64,000 bases of DNA from CBINFS01 sp966250015 (lineage in GTDB: Bacteria > Bacteroidota > Rhodothermia > Rhodothermales > DASSAV01), in contig CBINFS010000003.1 of NCBI GenBank assembly GCA_966250015.1, positions 156,505-220,504 of the forward strand. The letters are read 5' to 3'. The position numbers and the translations under genes are program-made. The notes beneath the pieces are model-generated. The model made no database searches. It saw only the letters and a list, made by a program, of their open reading frames with translations, and was not told the DNA's origin. Positions 53,821 through 63,350 of this stretch are shown here, one piece after another (position 1 is the stretch's first letter; each line of letters begins with the position of its first letter).

Positions 53821-54627
53821 ATGAGTGACCGCAAATTCAGCCGCGCGACGGCGGTGCTGATCCTGCTCGTTTTTGCCGGCCTGACGGTCTCGGGCTGTAA
53901 AAGCGCCCGAGAAGTTGGAGTAGCCATCCCCGAAATCCCGTGGGACGTTCACGACGAGAATCGCCCGATGGCGCCGGTCGTCCAGCCTGGAACGCCGAGC
54001 ACCCAGGAAACTGTTGGTACGCCCCCATCTGATGCCATCGTTCTTTTTGATGGGAAGGATCTGTCGCAGTGGCAATCGATGTCGGGTGGCGAAGCAGCCT
54101 GGAAGGTCGAAAATGGCTATATGGAGGTCGTGCCCGGCGCCGGTGGTATCCGAACCAAAGAGTCTTTCGGCGACGTTCAGCTCCACGTTGAGTGGCGAAC
54201 TCCGCCGGTTTCCGACAAACAAAGTCAGGCCCGAAACAACAGCGGCGTCTTCCTCATGGGACGGTACGAAGTGCAGGTCCTCGATACGTACAACAACAAA
54301 ACGTACGCCGACGGCCAGGCTGGCGCCATCTACGGGCAGTATCCGCCGCTCGTCAATCCCCTCCGCCCGCCGGGAGAGTGGCAGGTGTACGACATCATTT
54401 TCCGCGCGCCGCGCTTCGACGAGGATGGCGGCCTGGTAGAGCCCGCCCGGATGACCATACTCTTAAACGGAGTGCTCATCCAGGATAACCGAATCCTGAC
54501 TGGCCCCACCGGCCACCGCGAGCGTCCGCCGTACACAGCCCATCCCGACGCGCTCCCGATCTCCCTTCAAGATCACGGGGACCCGGTCCGCTTCCGCAAC
54601 ATCTGGGTTCGACGGTTGACCGACTGA
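53821..54627 (+). CDS. DUF1080 (3-keto-disaccharide hydrolase family) lipoprotein
   Basis: 268 residues. The lipobox VSGC (about 22-25) marks a probable lipoprotein. The DUF1080 jelly-roll begins near 70: IVLFDGKDLSQWQSMSGGEA, then GGIRTKESFGDVQLHVEWR, NNSGVFLMGRYEVQVLD and AGAIYGQYPPLVNP, and ends with VRFRNIWVRRL. DUF1080 proteins cleave 3-keto-glycosides. It sits one gene from the Tat-exported Gfo/Idh/MocA and TIM-barrel pair, so the three may act in one pathway. It is followed by an intrinsic terminator. Confidence 0.9.
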   Translation: MSDRKFSRATAVLILLVFAGLTVSGCKSAREVGVAIPEIPWDVHDENRPMAPVVQPGTPSTQETVGTPPSDAIVLFDGKDLSQWQSMSGGEAAWKVENGYMEVVPGAGGIRTKESFGDVQLHVEWRTPPVSDKQSQARNNSGVFLMGRYEVQVLDTYNNKTYADGQAGAIYGQYPPLVNPLRPPGEWQVYDIIFRAPRFDEDGGLVEPARMTILLNGVLIQDNRILTGPTGHRERPPYTAHPDALPISLQDHGDPVRFRNIWVRRLTD

Positions 54628-54648
54628 CGTTATTCCCTTTTCGAACGA

Positions 54649-54689
54649 AAGCCTGGGCTGGAAATGGTAGTCTCAAGCCCAGGCTTTTT
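54649..54689 (+). terminator. Intrinsic terminator between DUF1080 and GH88 genes
   Basis: An eleven-pair stem (54649-54659 with 54676-54686, core GCCTGGGC/GCCCAGGC) ending in TTTTT on the plus strand. It lies 21 bases after the DUF1080 stop. The minus strand has only three T residues after the stem, so termination of the convergent GH88 gene there would be weaker. Confidence 0.88.
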
Positions 54690-54697
54690 AGTTTGTA

Positions 54698-56092
54698 TTA
54701 CCTCACCTCAAAGAACCGATAGGGAACGGGCGAGTCGATCAGAGACTTAAGGTAGATCCCCAGCTCGAGCGCGTGGTAATCACCCCACATGGTAGACTCA
54801 CCCGAGGGAATCGTCTTGCCAGGCGGGATGTAATCCCAGCCGTTTGGCCGGTGGTAAATGGAGTGCAGGATCAGGCCTTCGTGATCGGGCTGAGGCGAAA
54901 GGTAAGGCTCCTCGAAAAGGCGTGATGAAACGTTCAAACCGGCGTTGACGTAGCGATCACCTTGCGCGGCCTCTCCTCTGCTTCTAAGCCAATTCCCGAG
55001 CCGGAGGAGTCCCTGTGCGGCAATGGCGGCCGCAGAGCTGTCGACGGGCTCGTACGGATTGAAAGGATCGGCCGGACGGGCTTTGTAGTCGCCAAGCTTT
55101 GCAAGGCCGGGCGCACCGGTATCCCAGTACGGAATGCCGTCAGCCGGCGTTTCGGCTAAATAAAAGTCGGCCACTGCGGTAGCAGACTCCACCACTCGTT
55201 GAATGAAACCTTCGCGTTGTGGGAAAAGGTCGTGTACGGTCTCCGGCCAGCCTTTGTCACCTATGAAGTCGAAGAACTCCAGCTGCTCGGCTAGACCCAG
55301 AAGGATCCACGCGTGTCCCCGCGTCCAGGTTGAAAAGGGAGAATAGCCCTGCTGCGTCGATGGATTCCGATAGGCTCCGCTGTTCAGGTTAAAGATGGAT
55401 TCGTGAACCACACGTCCTCTTACGTCATAGGCGTCGCGTCCGTCGCTGTAATAGACGTTGTAGCGCAGTGTCGTTTCGATGTGCCGGATTGCCCGGTCCA
55501 GGAGGTTGATTGTTCGATCCCCCTCCCCTTTCAACGTGTGGTCGAGCACGTGGCTGATACCCAGCACGCGCATCGAACGGATCGTGTCCGAAAACAGCGA
55601 GTGTGGGCCGTTGAAGGAATAGACGTATCCGAGACCCTCGGGCAGGTTGGTCCATCGCGATGCCTGGACCGCCCCCGACACCTTAAGCGCCAGCTCGTAG
55701 AATCGCCGCTCCCAGACGTTATCCTCGATACGCCCCTTCTTCATTAGCCGGAGAAGGTTTCCGTATGTGCTGATGTTGTTGAACCCGTGATCGTGGACAC
55801 CGGTGTGAGTAAGATGCCCTGCCATCGCATTCACCGTCCCGCTCCTGCCGATGTCGAGGAATCGGTTTTCACCCGTGTATTCAAAGAGCAGGATCGCGCT
55901 CCCGTACTGGAAGCCCTGCGTCCAGTCTGTCCAGCCCCTGGTGGCATACCGGCCGTTGACCGTAAAAACCGGCGCCCCGTCGTCGGGATTCCAACGCGCG
56001 TTCAGGGCTTCAACCTTCATTCTGGCAAGATCGAACAGCCGGTCGAGGCGGCTTCGCAGGGAATCGAGTGTAATGGTAGGATCGATGTTCAT
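54698..56092 (-). CDS. GH88-family unsaturated glucuronyl hydrolase
   Basis: 464 residues, no signal peptide seen. An alpha6/alpha6 barrel of GH88: HDHGFNN with Asp101 and FSDTIRSMRVLG with Asp169, the two acids expected for hydration of unsaturated uronides; TQQGYSPFSTWTRGHAWILLGL is the highly conserved motif. The enzyme removes unsaturated uronic acids produced by polysaccharide lyases. No lyase gene is in the window. It is followed on the same strand by nothing of its own pathway, but starts 15 bases after an SDR gene likely acting on the sugar product. Confidence 0.92.
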   Translation of the reverse strand: MNIDPTITLDSLRSRLDRLFDLARMKVEALNARWNPDDGAPVFTVNGRYATRGWTDWTQGFQYGSAILLFEYTGENRFLDIGRSGTVNAMAGHLTHTGVHDHGFNNISTYGNLLRLMKKGRIEDNVWERRFYELALKVSGAVQASRWTNLPEGLGYVYSFNGPHSLFSDTIRSMRVLGISHVLDHTLKGEGDRTINLLDRAIRHIETTLRYNVYYSDGRDAYDVRGRVVHESIFNLNSGAYRNPSTQQGYSPFSTWTRGHAWILLGLAEQLEFFDFIGDKGWPETVHDLFPQREGFIQRVVESATAVADFYLAETPADGIPYWDTGAPGLAKLGDYKARPADPFNPYEPVDSSAAAIAAQGLLRLGNWLRSRGEAAQGDRYVNAGLNVSSRLFEEPYLSPQPDHEGLILHSIYHRPNGWDYIPPGKTIPSGESTMWGDYHALELGIYLKSLIDSPVPYRFFEVR

Positions 56093-56107
56093 GATGATCT
56101 GAGTCTG

Positions 56108-56935
56108 TCACAAACTTCTCAGGTGAAACCCTCCGTCAACGTCGATGACCGTTCCGGTCGAGTAATCAAAGTTGCCTTCGAAAATGGCTCTTACGGCCCT
56201 GCCGACGTCTTCAGGTGTACCCCATCGTTTTTGTGGAACCAACCCCTCGGCAATGAGCAAATCGTACCGCTCACGAACCGCTTCGGTCATGTCGGTTTTC
56301 ATGATACCCGGCCTCACTTCAAAAACCTGAATGCCCTCGCCCGCCAGCCTGACAGCCCATAGCTGCGCCGCCATCGACAGACCCGCCTTCGAGAGGCAGT
56401 ACTCGCCCCGATTAGTCGATGCGGTGTGGGACGAAATGGACGTCACAAAAACGATCTTGAATCCGCCAGCCAATACAGGTTCGCAGCTTCCCGAAAGCCA
56501 GTACCGGACCACCCGCTGCGTCAGAAAATAGGGTCCCTGTAAGTTGGTCCGGATGACCTCCTCGAAGGATTCCTCGGTAGCTTCCGTGATGTCCGCTCTG
56601 ACGCGTGGCGCCATGCCGGCATTGTTTACCAGGCCGTCGATCCTGCCGAAAACTTCGAGCACTCGGTCAGTCAGCGTGGAGCGTTGCTCCTTATCGGCGA
56701 GATTGGCCTGGAAGGGCTGGAACTGCTGACCGGGCTCCTTTCGAACATCCTGACATAAGGCAACGGTTTCACGCGCCGCGTCGGCATTCCCGTTGAAATG
56801 GACCGCAACCGAAAACCCACTCTGAGCCAGTTCAAGGGCGATACCCCGCCCAAGCCCCCTGCTTGCTCCCGTCACGAGAACTACCGGGACGACACGCGAC
56901 TCCGCTTCGCTCGAAGGCTTTTCCGAATCTGTCAT
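56108..56935 (-). CDS. Short-chain dehydrogenase/reductase next to GH88
   Basis: 275 residues from the ATG at 56935 (another ATG three codons earlier at 56944). The Rossmann motif TGASRGLGRG is at 22-31 and the catalytic Ser...Tyr-x3-Lys is seen as SISSH with EYCLSK. It resembles 3-ketoacyl-ACP reductase-like SDRs that also act on sugars. Its stop lies 15 bases before the GH88 start on the same strand, so the two form an operon. A role in reducing a keto sugar from uronide breakdown is inferred. Confidence 0.9.
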   Translation of the reverse strand: MTDSEKPSSEAESRVVPVVLVTGASRGLGRGIALELAQSGFSVAVHFNGNADAARETVALCQDVRKEPGQQFQPFQANLADKEQRSTLTDRVLEVFGRIDGLVNNAGMAPRVRADITEATEESFEEVIRTNLQGPYFLTQRVVRYWLSGSCEPVLAGGFKIVFVTSISSHTASTNRGEYCLSKAGLSMAAQLWAVRLAGEGIQVFEVRPGIMKTDMTEAVRERYDLLIAEGLVPQKRWGTPEDVGRAVRAIFEGNFDYSTGTVIDVDGGFHLRSL

Positions 56936-57178
56936 GATGAACATGGTATGGTAATACAGTCCGACCTGCCGTTTTTCAGGTCGATAGTACGGTTGCTGAC
57001 ACTTCGAAGCCAGTACCTATTGCGAAGTGCTGACCTTTAAGAACCGATTTCGGGCGCAATTTACCCGGAATATCTTGCTCACTCCGCGTTTTCCACTTGG
57101 GCCGTCCTGTATCATTTTGTTTATTACGTCGCACAAACCAGGTAGGAACACCAGTTACCCCATCTTTTGAGCCGGATT

Positions 57179-58399
57179 ATGAACATAACGATTCTGACGA
57201 ATGAATATCCGCCATACATATATGGAGGCGCAGGCGTACACGTTGAATACCTGACGCGGGAACTTTCCCGTCTCGATGGATCGTCACACCAGGTTAACGT
57301 GCTATGCTTTGGCGATCAGCACGAAGTGCAGGGGAATCTGAAGGTCGAAGGGGTGAAAGCGGATTTTGAGCTGCGTGCCCAGGACAAACGCCATGCGAAG
57401 TTCCTCGACACGATGATCAACGACGTCGTCATGGCCGGCCTCGTCGATCGAGCTGATGTCGCACATTGTCATACCTGGTATTCGCACTTCGCCGGCCTGC
57501 TCGTCAAGCAGCTCACCGGAGCAAAGTTGGTGCTCACTACCCATTCACTTGAACCCCACCGGCCATGGAAGGTCGAGCAGCTTGGTACGGCCTATCATGC
57601 CTCCACGTGGATCGAACGAACGGCCTATCAGAATGCGGACGGCGTCATAGCCGTGTCCAATTCGATGAAGCAGGACGTACACGATCTTTACGGTGTCCCG
57701 CTGGAAAAAATCCGAGTCATTCCAAACGGTATCGACCTCGATGAATACCGCCCCCGTCCCGACGAAAGAGTTCTCGCTTCTTACGGCATCGACTCGAGCA
57801 AACCGTACGTCCTGTTTGTCGGCCGGATTACGAGGCAAAAGGGCATCATCCACCTGGTCAATGCGATCAAATACCTGAACCCCGGAATGCAGGTAGTTCT
57901 GTGTGCGGGAGCGCCCGATACGGAAGAGATCGGGCAGGAAATGAAGGAAAAAGTTGACGAAGCCCGGCGTGAAGGTCAGGACGAGATCATATGGATCGAC
58001 AAGATGCTCCCCCGTCCGGAGGTCATCACGCTGTATACCCACGCCTCCGTATTCGTCTGTCCGTCCGTGTACGAGCCGTTTGGGATCATCAACCTCGAAG
58101 CGATGGCCTGCGAAACGCCGGTCGTCGCTTCCGCAGTCGGCGGAATTCCTGAAATCGTGGTACCCGGTGAAACCGGCCTCCTCGTCCCGTTGAAGGCTAA
58201 AGGTGAGAACAACTTCGAACCTGAAGATCCTGATCTGTTTTCAAGGAATCTGGCATCGGCCATCAACGATCTCATGGATTCACCTCAACGGCTCGAAACC
58301 ATGGGGAAGAAAGCCCGTCGGCGGGTCGAAGAGCATTTTAGCTGGACGCGAATCGCCGAACGTACACTGGCATTTTATCGGGAGCTGATCGAATCATAA
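57179..58399 (+). CDS. glgA: GT4-type glycogen synthase
   Basis: 406 residues from the ATG at 57179 (TTG at 57167 in frame). GT-B fold: NEYPPYIYGGAGVHVEYL at the start, HCHTWYSHFAGLLVK, SLEPHRPWKVEQLG, YVLFVGRITRQKGI and the EX7E nucleotide-sugar motif YEPFGIINLEAMA. The early motif and HxHTW pattern fit the actinobacterial-type glycogen synthase (GlgA/GlgM, family GT4) that transfers glucose from ADP-glucose. No glgB, glgC or glgP is nearby. The symbol reflects the family, not proof of function. Confidence 0.87.
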   Translation: MNITILTNEYPPYIYGGAGVHVEYLTRELSRLDGSSHQVNVLCFGDQHEVQGNLKVEGVKADFELRAQDKRHAKFLDTMINDVVMAGLVDRADVAHCHTWYSHFAGLLVKQLTGAKLVLTTHSLEPHRPWKVEQLGTAYHASTWIERTAYQNADGVIAVSNSMKQDVHDLYGVPLEKIRVIPNGIDLDEYRPRPDERVLASYGIDSSKPYVLFVGRITRQKGIIHLVNAIKYLNPGMQVVLCAGAPDTEEIGQEMKEKVDEARREGQDEIIWIDKMLPRPEVITLYTHASVFVCPSVYEPFGIINLEAMACETPVVASAVGGIPEIVVPGETGLLVPLKAKGENNFEPEDPDLFSRNLASAINDLMDSPQRLETMGKKARRRVEEHFSWTRIAERTLAFYRELIES

Positions 58400-58614
58400 C
58401 CCTTCCTTTCTCCCATTCAGGGTCGGGATAATCGTCGATACCTGGCTTGCATTTTGTACGAAATAACAAACGTATCCTATTGCATTATTTTGATATGGTG
58501 GCCGAAACGCTAATTTGTTGAGATCATCTGATGTGTTCGGGAGGATTGGATAGAGAAACCTGCGACTCTGCACGCTCGTTTTTCATCTACCTCTGCGGTA
58601 ACTGATTTTCTTGT

Positions 58615-60387
58615 ATGCGTAATCTGCTTAACCGGATGTTGTACCTCGGTCGCCCACTCTGGCTGGTTCCGGTTGCGATCCTCTGGTCTTCGTGTGCTAC
58701 TACCGTCACACCCGATCGTGGCGATTCGGTCTCTTCCAATATCGTGCACGTGCCGGTCTCCGGAGATAAGCCCACGGATCCACGTGCCGAACAGCTATTC
58801 GTTCGTGGAATGACCCAGGCCTTTCTGGGTGACTACAGAGGTGCACTGGACCTTTACGAGCAGGTTTTGCGAATAAAGCCGGACGAACCGGCTGTGCTCT
58901 CCGCTCTGGCCGAGGCATACGAGGGCTTGAATGACCTGGCGACGGCCGTCTTTTACGCTGAGCGTGCCACCGAATTCGCTCCCGACAACCTGCATTTCAG
59001 GCAGCAACTGGCCTCGCTGCACCTGCGAGCGGGAGACCCCAATACAGCGGCCGAGACCTACAGGACGCTGGTCGAACATTTCCCAGACAACCACACCGCT
59101 CTTTACGAGCTGGCTCGACTGCTGGCCACGACGGGTAAACAGCAGGAAGCACTTGACGTATACGAACGTCTGATCCAGCTCGTCGGTGACGACATCGACA
59201 TATACCGGGAAATGCTCCAGCTTTACGCCGACCTGGAAGACAAAAATGGGGCTGAAAAAACGCTTAAAGCCCTGATCGAGCTCGATCCAACGGACAGTAA
59301 CTATCTGATTCTGCTGGGCGATCTTTACCGCCAGCAGAAACGTATGGACGAAGCGGCCGGGGCGTACAGCCAGGCGCTCAAGCTGAATCCCGACGACTAC
59401 GATATCCTGCGCTCGCTGGCGGAAGTCTACCGGGGCATGGGGCGTGAAGGTTCTGCCGACTCGTTGCTCGCTACATTCGAACATACCGAGAGCCTCACGA
59501 CGGAACAGCTCGTCGGCCGTGCGGCTGCCCTGATACACAATGCTCCCAACTCCCCCCGTGAAAAACGCCAGGCGAAGGAAATGCTGGAGAACGCGCTCGT
59601 GCGGGACGGCAACAACCAGGACGCCCTCCGAATGCTCGGGGAGCTTCACTATCAGGACGAGGCCTACCGCGAAGCGGCTGAGCTCTTTTACCGCCTATTG
59701 CAGCAGAACCCACGGGAAATTACACTTTGGAACCGTACGGTTTCCGCTTTTCTAGAATCCGGGGCCGACGAACGGGCTGCAGAGGCTGCCACTGAAGCGC
59801 TCCTCCTGTTCCCCGGACAGGTCGACCTGCTCAGGGGCGCCGGATTCGCATACATGCATCTGTACCAGAATGAGCGCGCCATCGAGTACCTCGAAGAAGC
59901 GGCGCGATATCTTCAGGAGGAGTCACCGCTCGACAGCCTCCTGCTTTCCGATACCTTTTCAAGCCTCGCACTTCTTTACTGGAGGGAAGGCGAACATCAC
60001 ACTTCGGATAGCCTGTATGAGAAAGCCCTTACGTTTTATGAAAACGACCCCTACACGTTGAACAACTACGCATACAGCCTTGCAGATCGCAAAATCGAGT
60101 TGCAAAAAGCGTTGCATCTGGCTGAACGCGCGCTCGAAATCGAACCGGATAACCCCTCCATCCTCGATACCGTTGGATGGATCTACTTCAACATGGGCGA
60201 CCTGCCTCGGGCACTCGAAAGGATCGAACGCGCAGTCGAAAAGGGCGGGACGAGTGCCTCCATATTCGAACACCTGGGTGACATCTACTATCAAACCGGC
60301 AATCGCAACAAAGCCAGAGAGCACTGGGAACAGGCTCTAAATAAAAATCCTGCAAATCAGAGGCTCCGGGAGAAACTTGAACCCTGA
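58615..60387 (+). CDS. TPR-repeat lipoprotein
   Basis: 590 residues. The N-terminus has a hydrophobic stretch and an imperfect lipobox (LWSSC, about 23-27). Then TPR units from about 58 to the end, such as ALDLYEQVLRIKPDEPAVLS, NYAYSLADRKIELQKALHLAERAL and the closing NPANQRLREKLEP. The last units resemble peptidoglycan or lipoprotein assembly TPR proteins. It is followed 53 bases later by a DUF4292 lipoprotein and an EnvC-like gene on the same strand, so it probably belongs to an outer-envelope operon. Confidence 0.88.
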   Translation: MRNLLNRMLYLGRPLWLVPVAILWSSCATTVTPDRGDSVSSNIVHVPVSGDKPTDPRAEQLFVRGMTQAFLGDYRGALDLYEQVLRIKPDEPAVLSALAEAYEGLNDLATAVFYAERATEFAPDNLHFRQQLASLHLRAGDPNTAAETYRTLVEHFPDNHTALYELARLLATTGKQQEALDVYERLIQLVGDDIDIYREMLQLYADLEDKNGAEKTLKALIELDPTDSNYLILLGDLYRQQKRMDEAAGAYSQALKLNPDDYDILRSLAEVYRGMGREGSADSLLATFEHTESLTTEQLVGRAAALIHNAPNSPREKRQAKEMLENALVRDGNNQDALRMLGELHYQDEAYREAAELFYRLLQQNPREITLWNRTVSAFLESGADERAAEAATEALLLFPGQVDLLRGAGFAYMHLYQNERAIEYLEEAARYLQEESPLDSLLLSDTFSSLALLYWREGEHHTSDSLYEKALTFYENDPYTLNNYAYSLADRKIELQKALHLAERALEIEPDNPSILDTVGWIYFNMGDLPRALERIERAVEKGGTSASIFEHLGDIYYQTGNRNKAREHWEQALNKNPANQRLREKLEP

Positions 60388-60440
60388 TCCGTACATTCTG
60401 AACGCTCGTTGCCTTTCCTGAATATTTTCTCTGGCTGTGC

Positions 60441-61214
60441 ATGCGTTTCTTTATAGCCGCCGCTTTACTGATCCTGTTGATCGCTGGATGCGCCCGAACT
60501 CGCCCGGTACCCGTCCTCGACACCTCCTTGCCTGCCGGCTTCCCGAATCATCGCGTTGAACAGATCCAGCAAAACATTCTGTTCGCAACCGACACCCTGG
60601 TTTCCTATCGTGCAAAGGCGAGCTTCTCGGTAACATCACCTGAACGAAGTGGACGGTTCAGCGCTGACCTGCGAAATCGCCGGGGCGATTCACTTTACAT
60701 AAGTATCAGCCCTGGGCTCGGTATCGAAGCCGTGCGCGTACTCGTCACACCGGACAGCGTCTATTACTATGACCGCATCAAAAGCGAGCTGATGGTCGGA
60801 GCCCTTTCCCGCGTCGGCGACCTCCTCGCCATTCCGGTTTCTTCGGAAGATTTATTCCGTAATTTACTGGGAATCGTGGCGCCCGAGACTGAAGAAGTAT
60901 GGAATGTTGAGGCCGACAGCGCCTACTATTACCTGCGAAACAATACAAACACCAGAGTCTACGTTATAGACCCGTCCCTCTGGCGTGTCGTGCGGTATAC
61001 CGAACGTGCACCGAATGGAGAAATCCTGGAAGAGCGCATTTTCTCAGAATATGACGTGTTCAATGGGGTCTACATACCGAGACGAATCGTATTTCGACGG
61101 CCTCAAGAAAATTCGGTCGCCTCAATTTTCTATCGCGATCTGGACCTCAATCCGGAAGAGCTTTCGTTCGAACTTCGCGTCAGGGAGTCAGCCCGTCGGA
61201 CCAAGCTTGAGTAG
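60441..61214 (+). CDS. DUF4292 (LolB-like) lipoprotein
   Basis: 257 residues with a clean lipobox (LLIAGC, about 12-17). The body is an antiparallel LolA/LolB-like barrel half: YRAKASFSVTSPERSGRFSADL, DSLYISISPGLGIEAVRVLVT, DSVYYYDRIKSELMVGALS. DUF4292 proteins are common in FCB bacteria beside EnvC-like genes and may receive or pass on lipoproteins or lipids. Its stop overlaps the TTG start of the following gene by eight bases. Confidence 0.85.
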   Translation: MRFFIAAALLILLIAGCARTRPVPVLDTSLPAGFPNHRVEQIQQNILFATDTLVSYRAKASFSVTSPERSGRFSADLRNRRGDSLYISISPGLGIEAVRVLVTPDSVYYYDRIKSELMVGALSRVGDLLAIPVSSEDLFRNLLGIVAPETEEVWNVEADSAYYYLRNNTNTRVYVIDPSLWRVVRYTERAPNGEILEERIFSEYDVFNGVYIPRRIVFRRPQENSVASIFYRDLDLNPEELSFELRVRESARRTKLE

Positions 61215-62427
61215 TCAGAACCCTGGCAGGCTTCTTTTTGCCCTGACGATAACCATATTCTCCCTCTCGTTTCCTTCCGTCCCTTGCTTCGCTCAGACTG
61301 AAGACGAGCGGCTGGAAACCGAACGCCGCTTGCAGGCACTTCAGGAGCAGCTCGAGCAGGATCGACAACGCCTGAGCCAGACGGCGCAGGAAGAGCAAAT
61401 CTCTCGCGAAACGCTGACCCAACTTCAACGAGAAATCGCATTGAGAGAAGAGCTGACCCGCACCTATCAGCGGCGTGTCAACCAGCTAAGCTTTACGAGT
61501 GACTCGCTCCGCATTTCGATCGAAGCGCTCGAAAGGGACATTGACGAGCTAAAGGAGCAGTACCGTAGAAGGGCCACGCACGCGTACAAATACGGCCGTT
61601 TGCACGATCTTGCCCTTATCCTTTCGGCAGAGTCCATCAATCAGATGCTCATCAGGGCAAATTATCTGCACCGGTTTACCAATCAGCGGCGGCAGAAGCT
61701 CAACGAGATCGAACAGGCCATGAAGACGCTCCGCGCGCGACGAGAGGAGCTTCAGGCCGCCATGCAGCGAAACGAGCAGCTGCTTGCCCAGGCGCGTGAA
61801 GAAGAGCAAAACCTCGAGCGGCTCAGACGCGACCGAAACCGTGTTCTGAACAACCTTACAACTCAACGAAGTGAGCTGGAGGAGGAAATAAGGCGCAAAG
61901 AGGCTGCCGTGGTCCAGCTGGCAGACCGGATAAGACAGCTAACGGCTACCGCATCGAGCCGGCAGCGGGAGAACCTTGCCACCAACCGGGCTGCTGCCGC
62001 CGAATATATCGAGATGTCCGGCTCATTCACACAAAATCAGGGAAAGTTGCCCTGGCCTTCCGAAGGAGTGGTGACCGAAAGGTTTGGTACACGTGTGAGC
62101 CCCATCTACGGCACGACGACCACCAATCCCGGTATTCTGATTGCAACCAATCCCGCCGCAGAAGTAAGATCGGTCTTCGACGGAGAGGTGGTGCTCGTCG
62201 ACGTCATGCCCGAATATGGCACCATCGTATCCATCGCCCACGGCGAATACCAGACCGTCTACAGCAACTTTTCGATGGTCTACATCAACCGCGGCGACCG
62301 GGTCCGAGCCGGCCAGGTCATCGGCCGTGCCGGAACCCAGGCGGAGCCACAACGCGCCGCCGTGTTTTTTGCCATTTTCCGGAACGGCCAGGCGATTGAC
62401 CCTCTCCCCTGGCTCCGCCCGCTCTGA
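61207..62427 (+). CDS. EnvC-like murein hydrolase activator, degenerate LytM domain
   Basis: 406 residues from a TTG at 61207 that overlaps the preceding gene; this choice puts a signal peptide (NPGRLLFALTITIFSLSFPS) at the start. Residues about 35-250 are coiled coil. The C-terminal M23/LytM domain (GVVTERFGTR to IDPLPWL) lacks zinc ligands: HxGxD reads NPGILI and the last His position is VFFAIF. EnvC has the same defect and works by activating amidases at the division site. Amidase genes are elsewhere. Confidence 0.86.
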   Translation: MSSQNPGRLLFALTITIFSLSFPSVPCFAQTEDERLETERRLQALQEQLEQDRQRLSQTAQEEQISRETLTQLQREIALREELTRTYQRRVNQLSFTSDSLRISIEALERDIDELKEQYRRRATHAYKYGRLHDLALILSAESINQMLIRANYLHRFTNQRRQKLNEIEQAMKTLRARREELQAAMQRNEQLLAQAREEEQNLERLRRDRNRVLNNLTTQRSELEEEIRRKEAAVVQLADRIRQLTATASSRQRENLATNRAAAAEYIEMSGSFTQNQGKLPWPSEGVVTERFGTRVSPIYGTTTTNPGILIATNPAAEVRSVFDGEVVLVDVMPEYGTIVSIAHGEYQTVYSNFSMVYINRGDRVRAGQVIGRAGTQAEPQRAAVFFAIFRNGQAIDPLPWLRPL

Positions 62428-62543
62428 CTCACCCAATACCTGACCCAATTTCCGAAAAGCTGCACCGGGCGCTTTATTTCCTTCAGAATGAGGGATAGAT
62501 TACCGGTCATCCGTTCAACCTTGTCAAATACTGGAGGAAAGGT

Positions 62544-63350
62544 ATGACCGCACGTAAGTTTACCGGTCTTTCTCTGCTACTGGCGATTACCCTCATTGGA
62601 ACGTGCCCCGTCGTTGCCCAGAATACCACGACGGAACTCACCGACGAGCAAATTCTCGAGCTCTACGCTAACCTGCGCGTCGCGGACGTGTCCGACGGGA
62701 TGGACATGGTGGGACTCCGTGACGTGGGCCTCATGGACACGAAGATCCAGCCGCTATGGCGAGACATTGACCAGTTCAATCACATCGTAAGGGGTATCGC
62801 GCTGACCGTCCGCTACGTCCCGACCAATCACGTTGCGAACAACCCGAATACGTACGAGGAGTTCGATCAGTGGGTCAGCAACTGGTACAATCAGCTGTCA
62901 CCCGAGCCTTTCGTAGACGACATTCGTCCCGGTACGATCATCGTCATCGACGCGAGCGGCGACGGTGACACGGGCTCGGTCGGGTCCAACAACTCGATGC
63001 TCTGGGCGTCACGGGGCGCAGTGGGCATCGTTAGCAATGGAAGCGTTCGGGATACCGACGAAATCATCAAACAACAGATCCCGGTTTATCTGGACATCGA
63101 GGACCGTGGTCGCGGCATCCGTCCCGGACGGAATGAAATCGAGTCGGTGAACAGGCCGATCGAGGTCGGCGGCGTACTCGTTCGCCCTGGTGACGTGGTT
63201 GTGGCGGACGGTGATGGCGTGATCGTCGTTCCTCGTGAATACGCGGAGCCTGTCGCTCGGGCCGCAGCAAAAATCCTCGAAACCGACAAAGCCGCCCGTC
63301 GAGCGCTCTACGAGCGCACCGGCCGCCCCCTCGACCACACCGTGGAATAG
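62544..63350 (+). CDS. Exported RraA-like (HMG-aldolase family) protein
   Basis: 268 residues with a signal peptide (LSLLLAITLIGTCPVVAQ) and a strong GGAGG ribosome site 7 bases upstream of the ATG. The RraA fold shows VADVSDGMD, GTIIVIDASGDGDTGSVGSNNSMLWASRGAVGIVSNGSVRD with the metal-binding Arg-Asp pair, and VADGDGVIVVPREYAEPVA. Cytosolic members are 4-hydroxy-4-methyl-2-oxoglutarate aldolases or RNase E regulators. A signal peptide on this family is unusual and suggests a periplasmic lyase on plant- or algal-derived acids, which is inference. Confidence 0.85.
   Translation: MTARKFTGLSLLLAITLIGTCPVVAQNTTTELTDEQILELYANLRVADVSDGMDMVGLRDVGLMDTKIQPLWRDIDQFNHIVRGIALTVRYVPTNHVANNPNTYEEFDQWVSNWYNQLSPEPFVDDIRPGTIIVIDASGDGDTGSVGSNNSMLWASRGAVGIVSNGSVRDTDEIIKQQIPVYLDIEDRGRGIRPGRNEIESVNRPIEVGGVLVRPGDVVVADGDGVIVVPREYAEPVARAAAKILETDKAARRALYERTGRPLDHTVE

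Noticed and set aside
60985..62427. 480-codon version of the EnvC-like protein
   Set aside because: The first 74 codons overlap the DUF4292 gene in another frame and precede the signal peptide; a TTG at 61207 fits better.
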